13,197 bases of DNA from Trichomonas tenax (Eukaryota; Parabasalia; Trichomonadida; Trichomonadidae). The translations under genes were made by a program, and so were the position numbers. The stretch is taken from the NCBI GenBank assembly GCA_023091735.1, contig JALKBU010001283.1:1-13197 (forward strand). The letters run 5' to 3'. This document shows positions 6,572-13,197 of the stretch, one piece after another; position 1 is the stretch's first letter; every line of letters starts with the position of its first letter. The notes beneath the pieces are model-generated. The model did not search any database. It saw nothing but the letters and a program-made list of their open reading frames with translations, and was not told the origin of the DNA.

Positions 6572-8872
6572 TCAGCGAATAGCATTTGCTGACTCCACGT
6601 CTGTGCAAAATTTATTCCAATCAATATCACCATTCATATTTCTCTTATAAACTCTAAGCAAATTCTGCATATCTGCTTCTCTAATGATGAGTCCATATGA
6701 TTCGACGCATCTCCTGAAGTCCTGCTGACTCATTAGAGGGTTCGTGACACCAGTGAAAGGCTGCCTGACTCTCTTATGCCTCTCAGCGAGCTTTTCTCTT
6801 ATCATGCAGTTGACTCTCATCGTTGCTGAGTCGACACTTGTCATTGTCAAATTATCGACTTTCGTCTCAGCAAGTTCTCTCTGATCGATGCTGAGATCAG
6901 CAATTTCGGCGCAAAGCTTCTTATAGCTGACTTTCTCGGGCATTCTTAGGTCAGCATATGCTTCGGCTAATGTTGCGAAATCAGACGGAAGTCCTGGGAA
7001 TCCGATTCCTTCAAGGATTGGCTGTAATCTAACGCGCGGAATCAATCCTGACGAACTTGTGTCGTATGTAAGGAAGATCGTATCTGGAGAGATCTTTTCA
7101 TTCATCAAGAAGATCTTGAGCTTGTGCAGTATCAATTCTACGTTAGCTCTGTTTGCCTTCTCGTTCGCAAGCAAATCTTGTGTGACTTTAGGACTGTTCA
7201 TGACTCTCTTTGCACCGAAGTCAATCATATCCTGACAGAACTGTTCGTAGCTGCAGACACCACCAGCAGATGTGTAGAACTTCGTGAGAACGTCAGCTTC
7301 GTTGTCTTCAACTCTCATTGGGAGGCTCTGGATGACACATCTGAATGCGTCTGGAGTGATTAATCCGTTGTTCTTTGAATCGTACTTCCTGAACTCGCCA
7401 CTCAAATTGAGCTGGAATCTCTCACAGATAGCAGCGATCTTTGTCATCGCAGCCAATGATATTGACGCGCCTTCGTTCCTGTCGTGTCTTGGAAGTGGCT
7501 CTAACTTCTCCTCTTTAGGAGGCTGAATCTTTGGATCAACTAAATCGCAAAAGTCCATATAATCGATCGATCCTTCTGCGCCTTTTCCATATCCATTCTT
7601 CAAAGCGGCACTCTCCGGCTGCGTCATGTCAAATCCGATGGCTCTGAGAGCAGCAGAAAGCTGGTTGAAGACAACTGTGCCAGAGCGAGTCGTGTCGAAT
7701 CTCTCTAAGCGCGGTTTAAGCTGAATCTTGTTAGCAGACAAGAAGTCATGCAATCTAATGGCAATAGCGTCTGGATCGATAGCAGGAGCTTTGTTTGGAG
7801 CAACCTGAGAGAAGAACTCTCTGTAGTTGATGTTTCCTGATGCATCGCCGAAGTTATGCTCGATGACGTTCATTTCTTCGTTGTTGAGTTGGAATCCTGA
7901 GTTTGTCAACGCACGGAAGAATCTCTGCGAAGGAACAGTTCCATTGTGGCGAATATCGAAGTTCTCTATCTGATCGACAGTTGTTGGACGCCTGTTGGTG
8001 ATGAACTGCGTGATCCTGTCGAGCAGCTCGTTGATGTCGACAACAGGACGACGACTTGAAGGTGGTTTCGATAGCGTTGACTGAATCTTCTGTATTTCTT
8101 CGCCAAACGCGATATAATCGAACTGTCCGTTATAATCGAAGGCCGCTGCTAGTTCACTCAGTTGTGGAGGCATCAACGGAACGCCCCAGTTTGCGACTTC
8201 AGAGAGGAACTGAGCTGTGGGGATCTTCCTATGCTTGTAGCGATCGTAGCGACTCAGCAACTGAACAGGATCGATTGACTGCGATTTCATCCACTTTGCG
8301 AGGTCTGTCAAGAAAGAAGGTAACTGGGATGGGTCCTTTCTTGGTGTGGAAGCTGGTTTTTGGGCCAAAGCTTGCTGAATATCTTGATTGAGACGCATGT
8401 ACTCAATTTCACGCGTCGCTTGGTTTATGTACTCGGCGGCGATCTTCTGCGCCAGTGGAGTGTTGCTGACATACCTGAAAAACACAGCTGGTTCGACTCT
8501 TCCAGTGTGATGTCTGTCGTAGAGCTTTAGACAGCCAGCGACATCTGTGCCCTGGTCACGAAATGTCGAACCAAACTGCCTGAGCTCTTCAATTGAGATA
8601 GTTTTGTTTGTTTTGTCGACTTTCGCGTCCTCCATGTCGTGGAGGAAAACAGCGTAATAAAAATTGGTGCCTTCCGAGTACGGAGTGCAAATGAACTCGA
8701 ATTTTTCATCATCAACGAATAGATTGATATTTGCGAGTAATTTACGAAAGTTTGTGAACGAAATAAGTCCAGTTTGCTTAGGATCGTACTCCTCGAACAT
8801 GTCGTAAAGATTTCCGCCTTTACGACGTGCTTTTTCCTTCATATTATTGAGAAAAAGAAGAACATGCTCCAT
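6572..8872 (-). CDS. Multi-EF-hand protein, EFCAB6-like, likely axonemal/cytoskeletal
   Basis: A 766-residue protein built of about seven to eight degenerate EF-hand pairs spaced roughly 90-105 residues apart. First-hand loops begin at D30 (DPKQTGLISF), D119, D210, D306, D393 (DTTRSGTVVF), D498 (DSKNNGLITP) and D604 (DTSSSGLIPR). Partner loops include FDYNGQFDYIAF (~245), SGNINYREF (~345), EGSIDYMDF (~433) and NGDIDWNKF (~747). The central Gly and following hydrophobic residue are kept, but the position-12 Glu of the first hands is N, V, Q, R, Q, A or R, so most sites probably do not bind calcium and the repeats act structurally. There is no signal peptide or membrane segment. EFCAB6 and FAP115-type axonemal proteins have this architecture and line doublet microtubules, so a flagellar role is a reasonable inference. 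The start MEHVLLF at 8872 has an AAATAAATGGAG context shared with the kinase gene. It is convergent with the NAA60-like gene and divergent from the coiled-coil gene. Confidence 0.8.
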   Translation of the reverse strand: MEHVLLFLNNMKEKARRKGGNLYDMFEEYDPKQTGLISFTNFRKLLANINLFVDDEKFEFICTPYSEGTNFYYAVFLHDMEDAKVDKTNKTISIEELRQFGSTFRDQGTDVAGCLKLYDRHHTGRVEPAVFFRYVSNTPLAQKIAAEYINQATREIEYMRLNQDIQQALAQKPASTPRKDPSQLPSFLTDLAKWMKSQSIDPVQLLSRYDRYKHRKIPTAQFLSEVANWGVPLMPPQLSELAAAFDYNGQFDYIAFGEEIQKIQSTLSKPPSSRRPVVDINELLDRITQFITNRRPTTVDQIENFDIRHNGTVPSQRFFRALTNSGFQLNNEEMNVIEHNFGDASGNINYREFFSQVAPNKAPAIDPDAIAIRLHDFLSANKIQLKPRLERFDTTRSGTVVFNQLSAALRAIGFDMTQPESAALKNGYGKGAEGSIDYMDFCDLVDPKIQPPKEEKLEPLPRHDRNEGASISLAAMTKIAAICERFQLNLSGEFRKYDSKNNGLITPDAFRCVIQSLPMRVEDNEADVLTKFYTSAGGVCSYEQFCQDMIDFGAKRVMNSPKVTQDLLANEKANRANVELILHKLKIFLMNEKISPDTIFLTYDTSSSGLIPRVRLQPILEGIGFPGLPSDFATLAEAYADLRMPEKVSYKKLCAEIADLSIDQRELAETKVDNLTMTSVDSATMRVNCMIREKLAERHKRVRQPFTGVTNPLMSQQDFRRCVESYGLIIREADMQNLLRVYKRNMNGDIDWNKFCTDVESANAIR

Positions 8873-8884
8873 TTATTTTTTTTT

Positions 8885-9080
8885 ATAAACGTAAACTTTG
8901 CAAAATATTGATTTTGTCGTGTAAATATGTTTTCTGACGAATAAAATATATAAATATTGTCACGTAAATTTCAAAATTTGACATATAAAATAATTTATTT
9001 GACAAGTAAAAATATTTTGATGAATAACAAGATTTTTGTCAAGTAAATTTTTATGTGTCAAAGATTATTTTGTCATGTAA
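8885..9080. promoter_or_regulatory. Divergent promoter with seven or eight copies of TTTGTCANGTAAA
   Basis: The 253-base gap between the EF-hand (-) and coiled-coil (+) genes carries TTTGTCGTGTAAA (8913-8925), TTGTCACGTAAA (8957-8968), TTTGACATATAAA (8977-8989), TTTGACAAGTAAA (8998-9010), TTTGTCAAGTAAA (9035-9047) and TTTGTCATGTAA (9069-9080). It also has partial copies ATAAACGTAAA (8885-8895) and TTATGTGTCAAA (9051-9062). Read from the EF-hand gene side they are TTTACNTGACAAA, the orientation seen before the NAA60-like gene. The spacing is irregular (about 20-45 bases). The density is far above what AT-richness alone explains, so a DNA-binding protein site is inferred. Confidence 0.55.
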
Positions 9081-9116
9081 CTTTGTTTCTGATTTGTAAT
9101 ATTCGTAAATTTTCCA

Positions 9117-9121
9117 TCATA
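9117..9121 (+). promoter_or_regulatory. Initiator-like TCATA before the coiled-coil gene
   Basis: TCATA with its A at 9119 lies seven bases before the ATG at 9126, matching the trichomonad initiator TCA-Y-W and its usual short distance to the start codon. It supports this ATG as the true start. Confidence 0.45.
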
Positions 9122-9125
9122 TTTT

Positions 9126-9578
9126 ATGGATGAGTATCGAAAAGAAATTCCGGAACAATTTGAAGCATTGAAAAAGCTCAGAGGTGCTCGAAAAGGATTA
9201 GAAGAATTGATTACCAAGGCAGAGGTAATTTTAAAAGAGCTTGATAATAAGTTCAATAATGCAACAGATAAAAAAGCAAAAAAGTCTTCATCACAGATTA
9301 ATTCAACATCAACATCATCTTTTCAGCAACATCAGGAGAATCAATCGCAGGTAGAACTGATAGAAACAGTAAAATATAAACCATCAAAGAAAGAATCTAC
9401 ACCTTCATCTCAACCATATCCACAGCAAAATACATCATCTCAAGGGTATCCACAGTCAATTCAAGCATCCCCAGCACATCAACAGCCATATCAAGGATAT
9501 TTACATGGGTCTCCATCGCAAATAAATTCAATAACATCAGGAAGGTTTAATCCAAGTATCAACAGAATACATTTTTAA
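9126..9578 (+). CDS. Small coiled-coil protein with a Q/S/P-rich disordered tail
   Basis: A 150-residue protein I cannot assign to a family. Residues 1-50 are charged and helical (MDEYRKEIPEQFEALKKLRG onward, then LEELITKAEVILKELDNKF) and should form a coiled coil. A short basic patch (DKKAKK) follows. From about 55 on the chain is Ser/Thr/Gln/Pro/Tyr-rich with repeated QPYP, QGYP and QPYQGY motifs, a prion-like or scaffold-type disordered tail. There is no signal or membrane segment. The stop TAA at 9576-9578 is followed by A, giving the TAAA 3'-end signal. However, the same frame stays open for 29 more codons of similar composition to a TAA at 9666-9668, so the original or a paralogous protein may have been 180 residues. 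It shares its promoter region with the EF-hand gene and is convergent with the kinase gene. Confidence 0.7.
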   Translation: MDEYRKEIPEQFEALKKLRGARKGLEELITKAEVILKELDNKFNNATDKKAKKSSSQINSTSTSSFQQHQENQSQVELIETVKYKPSKKESTPSSQPYPQQNTSSQGYPQSIQASPAHQQPYQGYLHGSPSQINSITSGRFNPSINRIHF

Positions 9579-9579
9579 A
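9576..9579 (+). terminator. TAAA signal overlapping the stop codon
   Basis: The stop TAA plus the next base forms TAAA, and a second TAAA follows at 9580-9583. In trichomonads a TAAA overlapping the stop is a usual cleavage/polyadenylation signal. This argues that the message may really end here rather than at 9668. Confidence 0.35.
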
Positions 9580-9845
9580 TAAATCAATCATCTGGCCATC
9601 AAAATGCAACAAGGAGAAGACCTGGAAATGATTCAAACTCAAAAACCACAATGAGGCCAAGAAAATAATATCTGCGGCCCTGTTATATAAATTGTACTGT
9701 GATTTTATTACTTTCACTGTTTAATAAAAAGTAATTTGATAAAAATAACAAAATGAACAATAATAAAATAATAGAACAATTTACACACATAATAACAAAC
9801 AGAACTGCTAATACAAGGTAGCAGATTATAAAAAATAAAAATAAT

Positions 9846-10835
9846 TCAATTTTGAAGATTCGGAAGAATCATATTTCCGTTGCTCATCACAACATCTGTG
9901 GACTTGCACCTCAGTTTCCTTAGCTTATCAAAGCACTTTAGCTTGTTAAGAGAAACAGAATTCATACCGATGATAGAATTCTTCGTTCCATTGCAAGCAC
10001 GCGGTCTAATGATCAAATCAGATGCTTTCACCTCTGATTTCGCTCTTGGAATCTCTCTATACTTGAAGTACGGCATTTCCAAAATCTGATTAATGGTTGG
10101 CCTCTGGTTTGGATCGACAACGAGGCAAGTACTGATGATCTGTCTTATCAATGTATCCGTTATCCTTTCGATAACATATACTCCTCGTTCAATTTGGTAA
10201 GTTAATTCATCCTTATTTGTCGAATAGAACGGGAAAACTCCTGTAACGAGGAAATAGAGAGTTATTCCAAGAGCCCATATATCCTCTTTCATTGGATTGC
10301 ACTCTCTCTGTTGAAGAATTTCTGGAGCCATAAACAAAGGGGTTCCTTTCCCATCTTTGCACTTACGCTGGCAATCGAGGCGCCTCGAGAGACCGAAGTC
10401 GCCTATCTTCACTCTGTCGTATTGGTCGATTAAGAAGTTTGATGGCTTTATATCCCTGTGAGAGATGTTTCTGTCGTGGCAAGCTTTGATAGAAGTGACG
10501 ATACCGTAGATATATCTGTACATAGCGTTCTCTGAAATGTTTGGGTGATTCTTGAGGTAGTTTTCGAGGTCATCTGGGCAATATTCCATTAGTAGATAAA
10601 TTGAACCGTTGAATTTGTAGTATTTGTAGAGACTGACGATCTTAGGGTCATCTATACCTATCAGGCAGTGTAGTTCCGTCTCCTGGAATCGACATTCTGG
10701 CACTTTCTTCATCGCAAAATACGATTTGTACTGAGTGTGGTACACGTAGAAGACAGTGGCATAGCCGCCTTGGGCAATGATGTCGAGGCAGATGATCTTC
10801 TGCTTAAGAAAGAAAGAAGTCTCTGAATCCTCCAT
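9846..10835 (-). CDS. Serine/threonine protein kinase, CAMK-like
   Basis: A complete kinase domain of 329 residues that should phosphorylate Ser/Thr in protein substrates in the cytosol. All catalytic elements are visible: glycine loop AQGGYATVF (21-29), ATP lysine K43 in FAMKK, helix-C Glu at E52 or E54, HRDIKPSN (126-133; catalytic D128), DFG at 146-148, GTPLFMAPE at 164-172 with the Thr expected of Ser/Thr kinases, DIWALG in subdomain IX, and the RP of subdomain XI near 236. The domain ends around 260. The remaining ~70 residues are basic, have no second domain, and could be a regulatory or targeting tail. The glycine loop reads QGGYA rather than GxGxxG, so the first Gly is Gln. The short form resembles the many small CAMK-group kinases of trichomonads; a substrate cannot be inferred. 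The start MEDSETSF lies in an AAATAAATGGAG context like that of the EF-hand gene. Confidence 0.88.
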   Translation of the reverse strand: MEDSETSFFLKQKIICLDIIAQGGYATVFYVYHTQYKSYFAMKKVPECRFQETELHCLIGIDDPKIVSLYKYYKFNGSIYLLMEYCPDDLENYLKNHPNISENAMYRYIYGIVTSIKACHDRNISHRDIKPSNFLIDQYDRVKIGDFGLSRRLDCQRKCKDGKGTPLFMAPEILQQRECNPMKEDIWALGITLYFLVTGVFPFYSTNKDELTYQIERGVYVIERITDTLIRQIISTCLVVDPNQRPTINQILEMPYFKYREIPRAKSEVKASDLIIRPRACNGTKNSIIGMNSVSLNKLKCFDKLRKLRCKSTDVVMSNGNMILPNLQN

Positions 10836-10963
10836 TTATTTCGATTTTTTAATGTTTACAAAAAACCGCTGGATATTGAAACTTTTCATAATTATCTCAA
10901 ATTTTCAAATTTACTTTGTTTATTTCATATATTTGATTAATATTCTGCAAAAATATTTTTGTT

Positions 10964-11303
10964 AACTTTATTTTGTAAAGTTATCGCCTGCTATTTTACA
11001 TGTCAATATTTATTTTTTTTTTGTCATCTGATAAAAAATATAATCCCACGAATTTCTTTTTGACGTAATTTGGCTGATCTATATATCAGGAAATTAAAAC
11101 GATATGATTTTTTAGTTTACGTGACAAAATGAAGGCTTATGTCAAATATTTTGATAAGCATTTTATGACAAATATTGGTTATATCAAAAATATTTTGGAA
11201 TCGGAATAATCTGCTTTATGATGTTGTGTTGTATATTTAAGTTTCGGTTTGTAAAGTCATCAATTGAAAAACATTTGACAATAAGTATTTTTTACATGAC
11301 ATA
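10964..11303. promoter_or_regulatory. Upstream region of the kinase gene with dispersed TTTACNTGACA motifs
   Basis: The 10836-11510 spacer carries TTTACATGTCA (about 10995-11005), TTTACGTGACAAA (11116-11128), TTTTATGACAAAT (11161-11173), TTTGTAAAGTCATC (11248-11261) and TTTACATGACATA (11291-11303). There is also a 7-bp inverted repeat, AACTTTA/TAAAGTT, at 10964-10982. These match the motif in the other promoters but are looser and further from the ATG. I see no initiator-like TCA close to the kinase start, and no other gene in the spacer. Confidence 0.4.
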
Positions 11304-11510
11304 AATGTTACTCTTTTCGATGAATAAATCTTAATTCCATTTAGTGACATACATCATTTGTTACTGTGATGGGCTTAGTATGTTGGAACTTTATTTTTGA
11401 GATTGAACCTATTCGTTGCTTTATCACTCAAAAACCGAGAAACATCATCTAAAACAACATCTTCTATTGTCTCATGAGTCAAATACATTATTCTTGATCA
11501 AGAGTAACTA

Positions 11511-11789
11511 ATGAATGATGATGTAGTATATCTAATGAAATTGATATCACGTCACAATGAAGAGCATAAGAGAAAAAAAAAGATGTTTCTTCAGTATTGG
11601 CCATCAAAATATACTCCAAGTTTTGTTGTCTCCTCAGTCTTTCATTCATTAGCTTTGTTATTATGTGAGAATGAAAATCAAAAATGTTTTGTAAAAGTTA
11701 AAACTGACATGTATAAATTGAATTTTGTCAATGTGTTATATAATGAATTTCTTGACAACAAATGCTATAAGCGATATGAGATGGAATAA
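11511..11789 (+). CDS. Uncertain 92-codon hypothetical protein
   Basis: A rightward frame from ATG to TAA, preceded by an in-frame TAA at 11505-11507. The product (starts MNDDVVYLMKLISRHNEEHK) is basic in its first third, then hydrophobic around residues 38-52 (SFVVSSVFHSLALLL), then Asn/Lys/Tyr-rich. There is no recognised domain and no initiator-like site before the ATG. The base composition stays as AT-rich as the surrounding spacer, unlike the confident genes. It may be a chance frame or a gene remnant; I give it because 92 open codons with His, Trp and Cys in AT-rich DNA is longer than most neighbours. Confidence 0.3.
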   Translation: MNDDVVYLMKLISRHNEEHKRKKKMFLQYWPSKYTPSFVVSSVFHSLALLLCENENQKCFVKVKTDMYKLNFVNVLYNEFLDNKCYKRYEME

Positions 11790-12490
11790 GTACTGAATTG
11801 GTATGGATGTGCGAACTCGAAAACCCCCAAATATTCATTCATTATCCTGCAATACTTAAACTACCACCTGATAAAATTTGATAAACCCTATGTATTATCA
11901 CCCCCATTTTTCTCCCATTTCCCCTGTTTTATCGACGAAAAACATTCCCTTTATATTGATTTATACCCCTTTTTAAACATTGATCTCCCTCATTTTTGTG
12001 TTCTAACCCTTTATCTTTCCTAAAAAGTGACGAAATGTGCTGCGTCGATGATTATGCTCAAATTCGCTCAATGTGCTCTATGATAGCGGTATTGCAAATA
12101 GCTCATATAAAGGAATGGAAATAAAAAAAGGGCATATTTAACGAGAATCTTTTGAGATAATTTATATTTATTATATCAATTTTCTTTACTCTGTGGTCCT
12201 AAAAATGCTCAGCATCAACTATAAATTGCAAATGCAAAATAAAAATCATAGATTAAGCGAGGAATTTGCGAGATTTATGTCACGTACCGAAAGTTGTCAT
12301 GAAAAAGTGACATAAAAAGTGATATTATCTGATTTGTAAAGTTGTCTGAATCTCTAGTTTTATGTGTCAAAATATTAATATTTTTGACATGTAAAGTCAT
12401 ATAATCATTCAAAATATGTATTAGTTTTTTTTTCAAAATCGCGTCTGACGGGAAGAACTGGTGACTACATTGACACAGGTAGCACGCATG
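11790..12490. other. Intergenic stretch with a C-run-rich strand-biased tract
   Basis: No gene is supportable. From about 11820 to 12015 the plus strand carries many runs of three to five C and essentially no GG, so the minus strand is G-run rich. The run at 11886-11924 could fold as a G-quadruplex on the minus strand. A 29-codon frame (12035-12124) is too short to call. The TTTGACATGTAAA-type motifs resume at 12274-12395. Confidence 0.45.
12274..12395. promoter_or_regulatory. Further cluster of the TTTGACATGTAAA-type motif
   Basis: TTTATGTCACGTAC (12274-12287), GTGACATAAA (12307-12316), TTATGTGTCAAAA (about 12360-12372) and TTTGACATGTAAA (12383-12395) lie close together, with TTTGTAAAGTTGTC near 12333-12346 as a looser match. 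By analogy with the other clusters they may mark a promoter, but no confident gene starts nearby. Confidence 0.35.
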
Positions 12491-12764
12491 TTAGTAGCTA
12501 AACTCACAGATCTTCCTTTCATACGCCATCATTAAGAAATCAAAGATTTCCACTTCAGAATGCCTCCGAAGAGCAAAATTAAATGCTTGATTGGGACAGG
12601 TAGCCAAGGTGCTAGCAATCCAGTCAACAGTTCTTCCTTTCAGAACCATTATGTAGAGTAAATCGCTGATTATTTCGAAGATCGAGCTCGATTTAGCGAG
12701 TTTTTTGGACTTGTGATAAATTTGTAAATATTTCAAAAATTCTGAATAATAATCGTCGGCCTTT
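12491..12764 (-). pseudogene. Fragment of a protein with ~40-residue tandem repeats
   Basis: A leftward frame, open from about 12764 and without an ATG at its left-hand N-terminus, ends at 12491-12493. It encodes a charged helical start (LKYLQIYHKSKKLAKSSS) and then EIISDLLYIMVLKGRTVDW and ATCPNQAFNFALRRHSEVE. A second, related unit follows about 121 bases downstream: DNA around 12632-12641 and 12511-12520 is identical (TCTTCCTTTC), and the flanks align over about 60 bases including GACA…GGTAGC. The period is not a multiple of three, so the second unit is read in a shifted frame (GRSVSLATNMRATC) and the gene appears broken. The helix-turn-helix style and length would fit an ankyrin-, HEAT- or similar solenoid protein, but I do not recognise the family. 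GC content is higher than in the surrounding spacer. Confidence 0.4.
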
Positions 12765-13197
12765 CAAAATAAAAATATTTCTGAGATTAATTCAATTCTT
12801 TTCTTCTCAAAAAATTTTTAGGTGAATGTTTTAAAAAACTGCGTCTCGCCTTATTTTTGGCCTCTCTTTTATGAGCACCCTTGCTTTTACCTCTCCTTAA
12901 TAACATAACAATCTCATTATATTTACTTTTACATGTTTTTTGCCTCACAAATTGCTATTTTCAAAATTCAAAATTAGCTGTTATTCTACTAAATATAGCC
13001 GGACTCTGCTGCCCACGAAATGTTATACCATAGAAGACGATTGAAGCCTTATTACTTGCCCACAGAAGATATCAGGCGTCACTGAATTTTCTACGTCTAC
13101 TCAAACATCTCGATTTTTCTCCACCAGTATGAATATTTAAGGTCTAATTTTGGTGGCAAATGAAAAATTTTCCCATCTAAAATGCTGTGGATATATA
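12765..13197. other. Right-end spacer, possible unresolved gene remnant
   Basis: I see no supportable gene. Around 13000-13130 the sequence is less AT-rich and reads as coding-like peptide on both strands (plus strand SLITCPQKISGVTEFSTST; minus strand ASNKASIVFYGITFRG). Every frame is broken within about 40 codons, so the source and strand cannot be decided. Confidence 0.3.

Noticed and set aside
7124..8391. Rightward frames of 79-111 codons inside the EF-hand gene
   Set aside because: They are antisense shadows of the well-supported 766-residue protein.
8485..8510. GGTTCGA box suggesting a tRNA T-arm
   Set aside because: It lies within the EF-hand coding sequence and no acceptor stem, anticodon arm or A box surrounds it. 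I found no tRNA or rRNA in the window.
963..9668. A reassigned code with TAA/TAG read as Gln, as in hexamitids and some oxymonads
   Set aside because: Several broken frames look rescued by Gln at their stops. However, the confident 766- and 329-codon genes use only CAA/CAG and contain no in-frame TAA or TAG, and the NAA60-like gene ends at TAA followed by non-coding sequence.
9880..10089. Rightward 69-codon frame inside the kinase gene
   Set aside because: It is an antisense shadow of the kinase C-terminal region.
12035..12124. 29-codon frame beginning MCCVDDYAQIRSM
   Set aside because: It is too short, has no initiator-like site and no relatives I can recognise.
12681..12692. 12-base palindrome ATCGAGCTCGAT
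   Set aside because: It is a single copy within a coding-like fragment, with no partner site or context to support a function.

Overview
The window looks like nuclear DNA of a unicellular, intron-poor eukaryote, most probably a parabasalid (Trichomonas/Tritrichomonas type). The DNA is very AT-rich outside genes. The genes are single uninterrupted frames with very short leaders, and two of them have a TCATA initiator-like site 7-9 bases before the ATG. TAAA signals sit at or just after some stops. Broken copies of a multicopy cysteine/asparagine-rich surface-protein family, of a kind I associate with trichomonads, fill part of the window. The code is standard: the 766-codon and 329-codon frames contain no in-frame TAA or TAG.

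Layout. (1) 1-1.5 kb: two leftward frames. One is an open-ended hypothetical protein that runs off the left edge. The other is a protein with two related domains, broken by two in-frame stops. CTATATATA/CCCCAC repeats lie just upstream of the second. I suspect this is the eroded edge of a large mobile element, perhaps Maverick/Polinton-like, but no hallmark gene is visible. (2) 1.5-5.6 kb: a gene-poor stretch with at least two decayed leftward copies of a surface protein (2111-2566 with a C-terminal membrane segment, and 4696-5590 with several frameshifts). They share a 52-base identical block. A third, weaker remnant lies near 3.7-3.9 kb. (3) 5.7-10.8 kb: the active core. It holds a NAA60-like N-terminal acetyltransferase (+), a 766-residue multi-EF-hand protein resembling EFCAB6 (-), a small coiled-coil/QSP-rich protein (+) and a Ser/Thr protein kinase (-). 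Orientation alternates: NAA60-like and EF-hand are convergent, EF-hand and coiled-coil share a 253-base divergent promoter, and coiled-coil and kinase are convergent. (4) 10.8-13.2 kb: mostly intergenic, with one uncertain 92-codon frame, a C-run-rich strand-asymmetric tract and a fragment carrying a tandem repeat of about 40 residues.

The most unusual signal no gene explains is a near-palindromic 13-base motif, about TTTGTCANGTAAA / TTTACNTGACAAA. It clusters upstream of the NAA60-like, EF-hand/coiled-coil and kinase genes and again at 12.27-12.40 kb, and could be a promoter element. The core genes do not form an obvious pathway. They look like ordinary housekeeping, cytoskeletal and signalling genes beside decaying accessory DNA.
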